DNA from: Zobellella maritima
GTDB lineage: Bacteria; Pseudomonadota; Gammaproteobacteria; Enterobacterales; Aeromonadaceae
Direction of reading: 5' to 3'
Length of the DNA: 64,000 nt
NCBI RefSeq assembly: GCF_003075035.1
Contig: NZ_QCZE01000004.1
Coordinates: forward strand, 1 to 64,000
Part shown: one piece after another, positions 28,898-37,860 of the stretch
How positions within the stretch are numbered: position 1 is the stretch's first letter
Layout of the letters: each line of letters starts with the position of its first letter
Made by a program: the position numbers and the translations under genes
Notes under the pieces: model-generated
Told to the model about the DNA's origin: nothing
Seen by the model: only the letters and a program-made list of their open reading frames with translations
Databases searched by the model: none

Positions 28898-30181
28898 CTA
28901 TTTAAAGCGGACCGAATTCAGCCCCTGTTCTTGCGGGGTGAACCCGGCAGAAGCCACCGGCAAGGGCTGCCCGCCGATCTGGGCGGCCAACAATGACGCC
29001 GAGCCCATCGCCAGGGTCCAGCCCAGCATGCCGTGGCCCAGGTTGAAATAGAGGTTATCGGCGCCGGCCCGGCCGATGATCGGCAGGCTGTCGGGAGTCA
29101 CCGGCCGTAGCCCCGCCCAGCCATGCAGCGGCTCATCATAGCGGCCGGCCTCGGGGAGACGCCGTCGGCACAGTTCAAGCAGGTAGCCGATCCGCTTCGG
29201 CGATGGCCGGGTATCGAAGCCGACCAGATCCGCCCCGCCCGCCACCCGTAGCCGCTCCCCCAGGCGGGTGAACACCACCCGACCGGACACATCGCTGACG
29301 CTCACCTCCGGCGCCCGGGCGGTCGCCGGTACCGTCAGGCTGTGTCCCTTGACTGGATAGATGGGTAGGTGCAGCCCCAATTCCCGGACCAGAGCCTGTC
29401 CTCCCGCGCCGGTGGCCAGCACATAGGCATCGGCCTCCACCCTGCCAGCCGGGGTTGCCAGGGCTTCGATATGCCGCTTGCGGATGAGCAATCGCAGCAC
29501 CCGGGTCCGGTAACGCTCCTCCAGCCGATCCGTCTCACGCATCAACGCCAGCAGCCCCTCGGCAAAGGCAGGAGCATCGCCCACTTCGTCCCGGGGGGCA
29601 TAGACGCCCCCCACCCAGTCGCCCCGCCACTGGCTTAAGAGCGGCTCCAGGGCCAGGCAGGCTGCTCGGTCGAGCAGTTGCAGCCGACATCCCCACCGGC
29701 CCTTGTGCTCGATATGCCGAGCCGCCCGCGCCAGGTCTGCCGCCCTCTCGTAGATCTGCAACCTGCCGGTGCAACGATGGTGAAAGCTCAGCGGATGGAC
29801 CCGCAGCAAGGCATGCAACTGCTCCCGAGAATGCAAGGCGAGTCGGGCAAGGTAATGGCTGTTGTGGCTCTCACTCCCGGCTCGGCCCTGCATCAGGAAA
29901 CGAGCCCCCCAGGACAGCCAGCCGGGGGACTGCCGCCAGTCCAGCCGGAAGGCGGGCTCCCGCCCCAGCAAGATGGCGGGCAGCTTACGCAGCAGGGCAG
30001 GAGAGGCCATAGCATCGGCGTTGTCAAAGCTGAGCTGGGCGGCGTTGGCGAAGCTGGTTCCCTTCATGGGTTCATCGGAGTCGAGCAGCACCACCCTGAA
30101 TCCCGCCTGCACCAGCATATAGGCGCTGGTAACGCCGATAATGCCGGCACCGATCACCGCGACCGTACTGCCCTTGTCCAT
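28898..30181 (-). CDS. FAD-dependent D-amino-acid dehydrogenase-like protein
   Basis: 427 aa, DadA/glycine oxidase family. The FAD motif GAGIIG is at residues 11-16, followed by the acidic residue region VVLLDSDEP. The C-terminal FAD block reads WAGLRPVTPDSLPIIG and NLYFNLGHGMLGWTLAMG. It probably oxidises a D-amino acid or a secondary amine; the substrate is not known. It is the last gene of a minus-strand set with a permease and an Fe(II) oxygenase. A terminator lies between the permease and this gene, so it may have its own promoter. Confidence 0.85.
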   Translation of the reverse strand: MDKGSTVAVIGAGIIGVTSAYMLVQAGFRVVLLDSDEPMKGTSFANAAQLSFDNADAMASPALLRKLPAILLGREPAFRLDWRQSPGWLSWGARFLMQGRAGSESHNSHYLARLALHSREQLHALLRVHPLSFHHRCTGRLQIYERAADLARAARHIEHKGRWGCRLQLLDRAACLALEPLLSQWRGDWVGGVYAPRDEVGDAPAFAEGLLALMRETDRLEERYRTRVLRLLIRKRHIEALATPAGRVEADAYVLATGAGGQALVRELGLHLPIYPVKGHSLTVPATARAPEVSVSDVSGRVVFTRLGERLRVAGGADLVGFDTRPSPKRIGYLLELCRRRLPEAGRYDEPLHGWAGLRPVTPDSLPIIGRAGADNLYFNLGHGMLGWTLAMGSASLLAAQIGGQPLPVASAGFTPQEQGLNSVRFK

Positions 30182-30263
30182 CCTCAGCCTCCGAATGCCG
30201 ACACGCGACCATCGCCGTCACACCGGCCGGTGATCCCCTGTTCTCTGACAGAAGCTTAGCCAT

Positions 30264-30296
30264 AAAAAACGCCAGTCGGCCTGGCCGACTGGCGTT
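30264..30296 (-). terminator. Rho-independent terminator after the permease gene
   Basis: ACGCCAGTCGGCC (30269-30281) and GGCCGACTGGCGT (30283-30295) give a long GC-rich stem. On the minus strand it is followed by a run of six T residues (30269-30264). It lies 18 bases past the permease stop and 83 bases before the flavoenzyme start. Confidence 0.88.
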
Positions 30297-30313
30297 ATGA
30301 ACATCGGAGACGG

Positions 30314-31675
30314 TTACAGCACCTGAGCCGCTATCCAGCCAAACAGGATCAACGGTATGTTGTAATGCATGGAGGTGGGGATCACCGAGTCACGGATATG
30401 GTCATGCTGACCATCCACGTTCAGGCCGGCGGTAGGCCCCAGGGTGGAGTCCGATGCGGGTGAACCCGCATCGCCCAGGGCGCCGGCAGTACCGACCAGG
30501 GCGATGGTCGCCATGGGAGAGAACCCGAAATGCATCGCCATCGGCACGAAGATGGCTGCGATAATAGGCACGGTAGAAAAGGACGAGCCGATACCCATGG
30601 TAATAAATAACCCCACCAGCAACATCACCAGGGCGGCCATGGCCGGACTGTTGCCAATCAGTGTCCCTGCTCCGGCCACCAGTTCGGGGATGGCACCGGT
30701 CGCCTTCATCACCCCGGCAAAGCCGGCGGCGGCAATCATCACGAAACCGATAAAGGCCATCAACCTCATGCCCTGGGTGAACACATCGTCCTGATCTTTC
30801 CATTTGAATAGGCCGTTCATCGACAGCAGGGTAAAGCCCAGCAGACCCCCCAGCACCATGGAGCCTGTCACCACCTGCACTAGCAGGGCCCCGCCTACCG
30901 CTACACCGAGTACGCACAGCTGCAAGAATGACAGGCGACGAGGCGCGGCTTCTTCCTGCTCGCTATTCGCACCGGCAATCGGCTGAGAATATTCAACATG
31001 CTGATAGTCGCGGGGCTTGCGATAGCTGAAGAACACCGCGACCAGCAGGCCGACAATCATGCCCAGGGCCGGGATCAGCATGGCCTTGGGCGCCATGTCG
31101 TTGGTGACCGCAACCCCTAAGCTGGCACCGGCTTCGTTGACATTCTGAGTAAGAATGTCGTTAAGGAAGATGGCCCCAAATCCGACCGGCGCAATCATGT
31201 AGGGGATGACGATGCTGAAGGTCAGCACACAGGCGATGATACGCCTATCCAGTTTCATCATGTTCATCAGCCCCAGCAAGGGCGGGATCAGCATGGGGAT
31301 AAAGGCGATGTGAATGGGCACTATGGTATCGGCGGAGAACCCGATCACCACCAGGGCCGTATAGATGCCCCATTTGACATATTTCAACCGGGTCGCATCC
31401 CGGCTGGCACCGATCAATTCCAGGGTTTTACCAGCAATCACATCGGCGATACCGGTGCGCGACAGCGCCACCGCGAAGGCCCCCAGGGTAGCCGATGCCA
31501 GCGCCACCACAGCACCACTACCCAGACCACCGTTAAAGGCTGCCGTGATGTCGGCAATCGACATACCCGCATACAGGCCGCCGATCACCGCCGATGCCAC
31601 CAGGGCGATGACCACCGGCACCCGGATCAGGCTAAGCACGATCATCATCAGTACAGCAAGCACAATAGTATTCAT
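30314..31675 (-). CDS. Antiporter-type permease of the YuiF/NhaC-like family
   Basis: 453 aa integral membrane protein with about 11-12 TM segments. It fits the Na+/H+ antiporter-like family that includes YuiF, some of whose members have been proposed as amino acid permeases. Typical parts are the repeated GxGxxFSTVPIIAAIFVP region and GTAGALGDAGSPASDSTLGP near the C-terminus. Start 31675 has a very strong GGAGGTG ribosome site; the upstream in-frame ATG at 31804 lacks one. The substrate is inferred only from neighbours: an amino acid or its hydroxylated product. Confidence 0.82.
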   Translation of the reverse strand: MNTIVLAVLMMIVLSLIRVPVVIALVASAVIGGLYAGMSIADITAAFNGGLGSGAVVALASATLGAFAVALSRTGIADVIAGKTLELIGASRDATRLKYVKWGIYTALVVIGFSADTIVPIHIAFIPMLIPPLLGLMNMMKLDRRIIACVLTFSIVIPYMIAPVGFGAIFLNDILTQNVNEAGASLGVAVTNDMAPKAMLIPALGMIVGLLVAVFFSYRKPRDYQHVEYSQPIAGANSEQEEAAPRRLSFLQLCVLGVAVGGALLVQVVTGSMVLGGLLGFTLLSMNGLFKWKDQDDVFTQGMRLMAFIGFVMIAAAGFAGVMKATGAIPELVAGAGTLIGNSPAMAALVMLLVGLFITMGIGSSFSTVPIIAAIFVPMAMHFGFSPMATIALVGTAGALGDAGSPASDSTLGPTAGLNVDGQHDHIRDSVIPTSMHYNIPLILFGWIAAQVL

Positions 31676-31903
31676 AGACACCTCCATGTCGTTGTAATCA
31701 CAACAGTTTCCGGCACCCGCCCGGGAACCAAAGTCGGCGTCAGGGCCGCAGGCATGGCTTACGCCAACGGCTCCGCCGAACCGGATATCACTCATCAACA
31801 CCAAGCAAGATTGAACTGCCGATCCGCCATCGCAAGACTATGTGGCTTGATGCAAGGTCGGCTCAGCTTGCCAACCGCTCCCAGCCACTACCACCAATCC
31901 GGC

Positions 31904-32680
31904 TTACAGCCGGCCATAGAAGGTCATGCGGGCCGTTTCCGACAGGGCGACGTTGGGCTGGTTGTTGTAGGCCAGCACCACCAGCATGCGGGTCACCTTC
32001 CCCTCGGTCGGGGTCACCCGATGAATAGCGTTGCGGCCACGGAACAGCACCAGGGCACCCGGCTCCATGCTCAGCTGCTTGACCTCAAACTCGCCCCTGA
32101 GTACTCGGTCCACCGCTTCGTAGTTCATCTCACCCCGATCCGCGTCGCGCATGTTTTCCACATACTCAAACACACCGCCGCCGGCGGGCTTCTGGATAAG
32201 CAGGGTGATGGCGAAGGAAGAGTTATCGAAGTGCCAGCCCAGCTCCTGCCCTTCACCGGCATAGTGCAGGTTAATTGAAGACAGCCGATCAGCGTATTCA
32301 TAGAGGGTTTCTGCCAGTACATCGCCCAGGAAATCACGGAACGCCTCGGCGTTGTACATGATGCGCAGGGGAGAATCCACACCGATAAGGTCATCGGTAA
32401 TGCACCCCTTGGATGAGGTCACTTTCCGGTTGCGTGGGTGATCCTCTCCGAAGGCGGGATCCGGCTCCGCCAGGTAGACGTTATGCTGATTGGCGGTGTA
32501 GTAGGCCAGGTGTTGCTTTGCCAGCCCCTCCTGCTTCACCCGCTCCACCGCCTCGGGCTTCATAAAGCCCGGCAACACCAGGGCGCCGGTACGGGCCAGG
32601 GTGTTTCGGCATTCGGCGCGAAAGTCCGGATCATCGATGGGGTAGGCAGATAAGTCGAGGATAGGGTTCAGCTTGCTCAT
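31904..32680 (-). CDS. Fe(II)/2-oxoglutarate-dependent oxygenase
   Basis: 258 aa, jelly-roll oxygenase. The iron triad is visible as His150-x-Asp152 (GWHFDNSSF) and His220 (NAIHRVTP), with Arg231 as the likely 2-oxoglutarate ligand. The overall pattern recalls the group of small amino-acid hydroxylases related to BesD-type radical halogenases. Those halogenases have Gly where this protein has Asp152, so hydroxylation is expected (inference). It is the first gene of the minus-strand set, divergent from a LysR gene. The 228 bases between it and the permease contain no recognised gene. Confidence 0.8.
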   Translation of the reverse strand: MSKLNPILDLSAYPIDDPDFRAECRNTLARTGALVLPGFMKPEAVERVKQEGLAKQHLAYYTANQHNVYLAEPDPAFGEDHPRNRKVTSSKGCITDDLIGVDSPLRIMYNAEAFRDFLGDVLAETLYEYADRLSSINLHYAGEGQELGWHFDNSSFAITLLIQKPAGGGVFEYVENMRDADRGEMNYEAVDRVLRGEFEVKQLSMEPGALVLFRGRNAIHRVTPTEGKVTRMLVVLAYNNQPNVALSETARMTFYGRL

Positions 32681-32758
32681 GGTATAGCTCCGATTAGGTC
32701 AGTATGTTTCAGCCCATTTACCTTATAAAACCCCGCCGAACGGCAATAGCGATATAAC

Positions 32759-32775
32759 GTTAATGATGTGTTAAC
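32759..32775. promoter_or_regulatory. Candidate LysR-type operator
   Basis: GTTAATGATGTGTTAAC has 5-bp inverted arms around a 7-base centre and includes the T-N11-A pattern of LysR sites. It lies in the 206-base divergent region between the oxygenase gene and the LysR gene, 79 bases before the oxygenase start. Confidence 0.4.
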
Positions 32776-32886
32776 AAACTCTAACCCTTCTCTCTGCCCG
32801 AACCGGCTTGACCCGACCGCCGCCGCGCCACATGATCGGACCACCGGCCTGCTCGGGCCGGATAGTCATGTCGCGAGAGAGTATCC

Positions 32887-33804
32887 ATGGAGCAGGCCAA
32901 TCACCGCCGTTTACCCAAGCTAAGCAACATACTGGCCTTTGAAACCGCCGCCAAGACCGGCAGCCTGGCCAGCGCAGCCGATACCCTGTGCCTCACACCG
33001 GCGGCGGTCAGCCAGCAAATCCGCCAGCTGGAAGAACACCTGGGGGTCAAGCTGTTCATTCGCTCCAAAACCGGCGTCGAGCTGACCGAACCGGGGATCA
33101 GCTACCTGGCCTTTACCCAGGAAGCCTTCGAAACCCTGCGCGTGGCCCAGCAGAATATGGCGCAATATCAGGGAGACCATACCCTGACCATCACCGCCCT
33201 GCCCGCCCTGGCATCCCGCTGGCTGATGCCCCGCCTGTATTCCTGGATGGATCTGTACCCGGAAGTCGATCTGCGCATCCAGGCTACCCACAGCCTGACT
33301 GACTTCAATACCACTCCCACCGACTTTTACCTCTCGTTCGGAGATGAACAGTATCCAGAACAGGAAAAAATAGCGCTGTTTCGCGATGCGGTCGTCCCGG
33401 TCTGCAGCCCGGCCCTGCTCAGGACGGCTGCTCCCCTGACCAATCCCGAGCAACTGCTCGATTACCCCATGATCCACGTGGACTGGGGCCGTGACGGACG
33501 CTTCCTGCCGGACTGGAACGAATGGCTGCTGGCGGCCAACATCACCTCGAGGCCACCCACCCCGGGCCCCTCGTTCAACCTGTCGGCGATGGCGATAGAC
33601 GCCGCCGTCGCGGGTCGGGGAATCTTGCTGGGGCAGCAAGCCCTGATCCGCGAAGAACTGCAGCAAGGCAAACTGGTCGCCTTGTCGCCGCTGGCGTTGC
33701 CACTCAATAAAGCGTATTTCCTGATTTTTCCCAAACGTATCCTGAATAAACCCAGGGCCAGGGAATTAGTGGCGTGGTTGCGCAACCAGGCTGAGGCGGA
33801 TTGA
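32887..33804 (+). CDS. LysR-family regulator, GcvA-like
   Basis: 305 aa. The winged helix near residues 12-70 contains [20 protein letters not shown], and the effector domain has the GcvA-type features [10 protein letters not shown] near residue 105 and [10 protein letters not shown]. GcvA-like regulators typically sense amino acids or related small molecules. Divergence from the oxygenase gene suggests it controls that gene and the downstream permease. ATG 32887 is the family-like start. Confidence 0.88.
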   Translation: MEQANHRRLPKLSNILAFETAAKTGSLASAADTLCLTPAAVSQQIRQLEEHLGVKLFIRSKTGVELTEPGISYLAFTQEAFETLRVAQQNMAQYQGDHTLTITALPALASRWLMPRLYSWMDLYPEVDLRIQATHSLTDFNTTPTDFYLSFGDEQYPEQEKIALFRDAVVPVCSPALLRTAAPLTNPEQLLDYPMIHVDWGRDGRFLPDWNEWLLAANITSRPPTPGPSFNLSAMAIDAAVAGRGILLGQQALIREELQQGKLVALSPLALPLNKAYFLIFPKRILNKPRARELVAWLRNQAEAD

Positions 33805-33831
33805 AACGGCAAGACAGGAAAGCAGAAAAAC

Positions 33832-33861
33832 AAAAAGCCCCGCATTGCTGCGGGGCTTTTT
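33832..33861. terminator. Bidirectional rho-independent terminator
   Basis: GCCCCGC (33837-33843) and GCGGGGC (33850-33856) with a 6-base loop are flanked by five A on the left and five T on the right. It can end the LysR gene on the plus strand and tRNA-Pro on the minus strand. Confidence 0.92.
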
Positions 33862-33869
33862 GTTGAGTC

Positions 33870-33946
<77 letters not shown>

Positions 33947-33958
33947 TAATGGGCCGTG

Positions 33959-33987
33959 AATTTACATAAATGGCGCCGGCCTTGCAA
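33959..33987 (-). promoter_or_regulatory. Promoter of tRNA-Pro
   Basis: On the minus strand TTGCAA and TAAATT are separated by 17 bases, ending 12 bases before the tRNA 5' end. A GC-rich stretch follows the -10, as in stable RNA promoters. Confidence 0.65.
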
Positions 33988-34009
33988 GTGCTTTTTGTAA
34001 AAGAACCTA

Positions 34010-34252
34010 CTACCGCCTGGGGCCCAGCAACGGCTGGCTCCAGTCGTCCACCCGCCCCTTGGTCAAATATTCCGCAGCCTTTGCCCGCCAACCAGACGCC
34101 AGCGTCGGCAAACCGGCCAGTTCGTGCAGGCCATCGGCGTCAAAGCCATGGTTGAATACAATATCCGCCGGATGCCTCCACTGGCAAAACAATTCCGACG
34201 CATGACTTCCGGATCTGGCCGGAACAGGCACACCGCCTTGAAAATGCAACAT
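34010..34252 (-). CDS. Small hypothetical protein between tRNA-Pro and ldhA
   Basis: An 80-aa frame, MLHFQGGVPVPARSGSH at the start and DDWSQPLLGPRR at the end. The composition is protein-like (Trp, His and charged residues well spread), and it fills an otherwise empty 311-base gap. I do not recognise a family, and the ribosome site is weak. The open frame extends to 34321, but that would overlap the start of ldhA, so the shorter form is given. Confidence 0.45.
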   Translation of the reverse strand: MLHFQGGVPVPARSGSHASELFCQWRHPADIVFNHGFDADGLHELAGLPTLASGWRAKAAEYLTKGRVDDWSQPLLGPRR

Positions 34253-34298
34253 AAAGACACCATATTTCAGTGACCAGCAACAGCGAGCAGAGAGCCCT

Positions 34299-35291
34299 AT
34301 GAAGGTCGCCTTTTTCAGCAACCGGCCCTATATGCAACAGGCCTTTCTCGACGCCAACGCCGCCTTTGATTTTGATATCACCTATTTCGATGTGCGCCTC
34401 GAGCCGCACACCGCCAGGCTGGGGCAAGGTTTCGACGCCGTCTGCGCCTTCGTCAACGACAAGCTGAATGCCGAGGTGATCAGCATCCTGGCCCAGGGTG
34501 GGGTCAGGATTATCGCCCTGCGTTGTGCCGGCTACAACAATGTGGACCTGGAAGCCGCCCGCCTGGCCGGCATCACCGTGGTCCGGGTCCCGGCCTATTC
34601 ACCGGAAGCGGTCGCCGAGCACACGGTCGGGCTGATGCTTGCCCTCAACCGCCATATTCACAAGGCCTACCAACGCACCCGGGACGCCAACTTTTCCCTC
34701 GATGGCCTGGTCGGCTTCAATATGCACGGCAAGACCGCCGGCATTATCGGTGCCGGCAGGATAGGCCTCGCCACCCTGCGCATCCTTCATGGCCTGGGTA
34801 TGAAACTGCTGGTGCACGACCCGGTGGAGCGCCCGGAAGTCCTGGCCCTGGGCGCCCGCTATGTGTCCCTGGAACAACTGTTTCAGGAAGCCGATGTGAT
34901 CAGCCTGCACTGCCCGCTGGCACAGGACGACTATCACCTGTTGAACCGCAGCACCTTTGCCCGAATGAAAGACGGTGTGATGATCATCAATACCAGCCGG
35001 GGTGGCCTGGTCAATGCCCGAGATGCCATCGAAGCCATCAACAGCGGCAAGATCGGAGCCCTGGGTCTGGATGTCTATGAAGAGGAAGAAGAGCTGTTCT
35101 TCGCCGATAAATCCAATGAAATCATTCGCGACGACACCTTCCACCTGCTGTCGGCCTATCCCAATGTGATCCTGACCGGTCATCAGGCTTTCCTGACCCG
35201 CGAAGCGCTTGCCGCCATCGCCCATACCACCCTGGAGAATTTGCAGCAGCTGGCAGAGGGCCAGGATTGCACCAATAAAATCAATCAATAA
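34299..35291 (+). CDS. ldhA: D-lactate dehydrogenase (NAD-dependent, fermentative)
   Basis: 330 aa (E. coli LdhA 329). It reduces pyruvate to D-lactate with NADH. The NAD motif is GAGRIG at residues 151-156. The catalytic residues are Arg234 in NTSRGGL, a Glu near 263 in DVYEEEEE, and His295 in TGHQAFLT. It is followed 12 bases later by a META-domain lipoprotein gene and then trxC, probably in one transcript. Confidence 0.95.
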   Translation: MKVAFFSNRPYMQQAFLDANAAFDFDITYFDVRLEPHTARLGQGFDAVCAFVNDKLNAEVISILAQGGVRIIALRCAGYNNVDLEAARLAGITVVRVPAYSPEAVAEHTVGLMLALNRHIHKAYQRTRDANFSLDGLVGFNMHGKTAGIIGAGRIGLATLRILHGLGMKLLVHDPVERPEVLALGARYVSLEQLFQEADVISLHCPLAQDDYHLLNRSTFARMKDGVMIINTSRGGLVNARDAIEAINSGKIGALGLDVYEEEEELFFADKSNEIIRDDTFHLLSAYPNVILTGHQAFLTREALAAIAHTTLENLQQLAEGQDCTNKINQ

Positions 35292-35303
35292 GAGGTATTC
35301 CCC

Positions 35304-35714
35304 ATGAAAGCGATATTCACCGCTGCCGGCGCCCTGTTGCTCACAGCCTGTAGCGGCGGCCTGGATGTGGTCGAGTCGGATCTGCAGCACCATCACTGGC
35401 AGCTGACCGCCATCAACGGCGAGGCCGTGGATCCGGAGATCGAATCGGATCTGGAAATTGGCGAACATTTCACCATCAATGGCAAGGCCGGCTGCAATCG
35501 TTTCTTCGGCAGCGCCACCCTGGAGCTGAACCGCCTGAAGGCCGAGCCGCTGGCTTCCACCCAGATGGCCTGCCTGCCCGCCGTCCAGCAGGTGGAAACC
35601 GCGGTATTAACCACCCTGACCAAAGGCGCCACCATCAAGCACGACGGCAAACAGCTGGAGCTGGCCGGTGAACAATATACCCTGAGCTACCAACTGGCTG
35701 ACTGGATGCAATGA
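35304..35714 (+). CDS. META-domain lipoprotein (HslJ-like)
   Basis: 136 aa. A lipoprotein signal (GALLLTAC, Cys16) is followed by one META domain: HHWQLTAINGEAV, FTINGKAGCNRFFGS and LASTQMACLP, the hallmarks of HslJ. HslJ is linked to heat-shock and novobiocin resistance in E. coli; the mechanism is unknown. In many relatives a META lipoprotein follows ldhA, as here. The stop overlaps the trxC start as ATGA. Confidence 0.9.
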   Translation: MKAIFTAAGALLLTACSGGLDVVESDLQHHHWQLTAINGEAVDPEIESDLEIGEHFTINGKAGCNRFFGSATLELNRLKAEPLASTQMACLPAVQQVETAVLTTLTKGATIKHDGKQLELAGEQYTLSYQLADWMQ

Positions 35715-36148
35715 TGAATGAACATTTCCTGATCTGTCCGGCCTGCCAGGCCAAGAACCGGATTCCCGGTGAACGTCTGCAACAGTCGCCCAAATGCGGC
35801 AAATGCAAGACCTCCCTGCTACCGACCACACCGCTGGAGCTGGACAGCGGCCAGCTGGATCGATTGCTGGCCAACGAAACCCTGCCCCTGGTGGTCGACT
35901 TCTGGGCGCCCTGGTGTGGCCCCTGCCAGAGCATGGCGCCGGTGTTTTCAGCCGCCGCCGGCGAGGTTGCCGGTCAATTGCGGCTGGCCAAGCTGGACAC
36001 CGAAGCCCATCAGGCCGCGGCCTCACGCTTTGGCATTCGCTCCATCCCGACCCTGATCGCCTTCAAACAGGGCAGGGAAATTGCCCGCCAATCCGGTGCT
36101 CTCTCCGCCGGACAGCTCAAACAGTGGCTGCAGAGCCTGCCGCTGTAA
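35711..36148 (+). CDS. trxC: Thioredoxin 2
   Basis: 145 aa. The N-terminal zinc motif has two CxxC pairs (CPACQAKNRIPG and CGKCKTS) and the thioredoxin domain has the redox site WCGPCQ. This combination defines TrxC rather than TrxA. The cis-proline region is RSIPTLIAFKQG. ATG 35711 overlaps the preceding stop; a second ATG at 35714 is also possible. Confidence 0.96.
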   Translation: MMNEHFLICPACQAKNRIPGERLQQSPKCGKCKTSLLPTTPLELDSGQLDRLLANETLPLVVDFWAPWCGPCQSMAPVFSAAAGEVAGQLRLAKLDTEAHQAAASRFGIRSIPTLIAFKQGREIARQSGALSAGQLKQWLQSLPL

Positions 36149-36292
36149 GCAAAACAGATGGCAGCCCGCAGCCGTGATGCCTGCCATCTCATTCATATTT
36201 TTTGACCGAGTTCGGCTAATTTCTCCGCTGGGATCCACCGGCCGCTTTGCCCACAATGACCTTAACGCACATGAATTACCGAGGAGCAGAAC

Positions 36293-37279
36293 ATGGGTAA
36301 ACTGGTTGAGGGCGTCTGGCATGATGTCTGGTACGACACGAAAGAAAATCAGGGCCGTTTTGAGCGCAGCAAGAGTCAGTTTCGCAACTGGGTGACCAGA
36401 GATGGCAAAGCGGGCCCCACCGACGAAGCAGGCTTTGCTGCCGAGCCTGACCGCTATCACCTGTATGTCTCGCTGGCCTGTCCCTGGGCGCACCGCACCC
36501 TGATGATACGTGCGCTCAAGGGGCTGGAAAACATAATAGAGGTCTCCGTGGTCAACCCGCTGATGGGCGAACACGGCTGGACATTCGACACCGATTTCGA
36601 GGCCGCCACCGGCGATGCTCTTTACGGACTCGACTACCTGTACCAGCTCTACCTGAAGGCTGATCCCCATTATTCGGGTCGGGTGACGGTGCCGGTGCTG
36701 TGGGACAAACAGCGCCAGACCATCGTCAGCAATGAATCCGCCGACATCATCCGCATGCTGAACAACGCCTTCGATCACCTCGGAGCCAGGGCCGGTGACT
36801 ACTATCCGGAGGCACTGCGTTCCCAGATAGACACCATCAATGCCGAGGTGTACGACACCATCAACAACGGCGTCTACAAGGCGGGCTTTGCCACCAGCCA
36901 GCCCGCCTACGACGAGGCGGTACGGGCCCTGTTCACCGGACTGGACTGGCTGGAGCAGAAGCTGGACAGACAGCGTTACCTGGTCGGCAACAAATTCACC
37001 GAGGCCGATATCCGGCTGTGGACCACGCTGGCCCGGTTCGATGCGGTCTATCACACTCATTTCAAGTGTGATCTTCGCAAGATAGCCGAATATCCCAACC
37101 TGTATGCTTACTTACGCGACATCTACCAGCTGCCGGGCATTTCCGACACCCTCAATATGGCCCATATCCGCCATCATTACTTCCGCAGCCATCCGACCAT
37201 CAATCCCCATGGTATCGTCTCTATCGGGCCCGCTCAGAACTGGCTTGAGGCCCATGACAGGGACACCCGCCCCTACTGA
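36293..37279 (+). CDS. yqjG: Glutathionyl-hydroquinone reductase
   Basis: 328 aa, the E. coli YqjG length, glutathione-S-transferase Xi class. It uses glutathione to reduce glutathionyl-hydroquinones. The catalytic Cys63 is in LACPWAHRTL; NPLMGEHGWTFD and the C-terminal helical domain with FTEADIRLWTTLARFD are typical. GAGGAGC precedes the start by about eight bases. Confidence 0.96.
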   Translation: MGKLVEGVWHDVWYDTKENQGRFERSKSQFRNWVTRDGKAGPTDEAGFAAEPDRYHLYVSLACPWAHRTLMIRALKGLENIIEVSVVNPLMGEHGWTFDTDFEAATGDALYGLDYLYQLYLKADPHYSGRVTVPVLWDKQRQTIVSNESADIIRMLNNAFDHLGARAGDYYPEALRSQIDTINAEVYDTINNGVYKAGFATSQPAYDEAVRALFTGLDWLEQKLDRQRYLVGNKFTEADIRLWTTLARFDAVYHTHFKCDLRKIAEYPNLYAYLRDIYQLPGISDTLNMAHIRHHYFRSHPTINPHGIVSIGPAQNWLEAHDRDTRPY

Positions 37280-37377
37280 TCCCGGGGAGGTGAACATATC
37301 CGCAGAAATTGAGTCGGCGGCCATGGATTAGCGGGCGGGCAAGCTGGTATAAAGAGGTTTTTCTTCGTGTGGAATGC

Positions 37378-37800
37378 ATGATGGACAAACTCGAACAAAG
37401 CCGCTTGAAACGCATCTTGACCCAAACACGCAGCATCGCCCTGGTGGGCGCCTCCAACCGGCCTGAGCGAGCCAGCTATCAGGTGATGGCATATCTGCTG
37501 CAACACGGCTACCAGGTGTATCCGGTCAACCCCCAGCTGGCGGGCGCCATTATCCTCGGCCAGACCTGCGTCGCCGGCCTGGAAGACCTGGATCAACCGG
37601 TACAACTGGTGAATGTGTTCCGTCGCGGCGAGTTTGCCTCGGATATCGCCCTGGAGGCCATCGAACATGAAGCCCAGTGTCTATGGCTGCAGGAAGGTAT
37701 CCGTAACGCCGATGCAGCCGAGTCCGCAGCCGAAGCCGAACTGGAATATGTGGAAGATCTCTGTATCAAGACGGTGCACCGGCAACTGTGCGGTGGTTAG
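37378..37800 (+). CDS. CoA-binding domain protein (YccU type)
   Basis: 140 aa, a single CoA-binding Rossmann-like domain: IALVGASNRPERASYQVMAY, GYQVYPVNPQLAG and FRRGEFASDIA. Proteins of this type are widespread with no settled function. Start 37378 or 37381 (two adjacent ATG) fits the family; the longer frame from 37309 adds non-conserved sequence. Confidence 0.9.
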   Translation: MMDKLEQSRLKRILTQTRSIALVGASNRPERASYQVMAYLLQHGYQVYPVNPQLAGAIILGQTCVAGLEDLDQPVQLVNVFRRGEFASDIALEAIEHEAQCLWLQEGIRNADAAESAAEAELEYVEDLCIKTVHRQLCGG

Positions 37801-37803
37801 CAA

Positions 37804-37838
37804 TAATAAAAGAGGGGCTTGCGCCCCTCTATTATTTT
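37804..37838. terminator. Bidirectional terminator between yccU and nhaC-like gene
   Basis: AGAGGGGC (37811-37818) and GCCCCTCT (37823-37830) form an 8-bp stem with a TTGC loop. It is flanked by AATAATAAA on the left and ATTATTTT on the right, and serves the convergent genes on both strands. Confidence 0.85.
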
Positions 37839-37860
37839 GCACTACTCACACCGCACACCA

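Noticed and set aside
31676-31903. Possible gene or regulatory RNA between the oxygenase and the permease
   Set aside because: No frame with a ribosome site and no stable hairpin with a T-run was found; left as untranslated spacer.
31904-32680. Radical halogenase assignment for the Fe(II)/2OG oxygenase
   Set aside because: The iron motif is His-x-Asp, not the His-x-Gly that opens a halide site in BesD-type halogenases.
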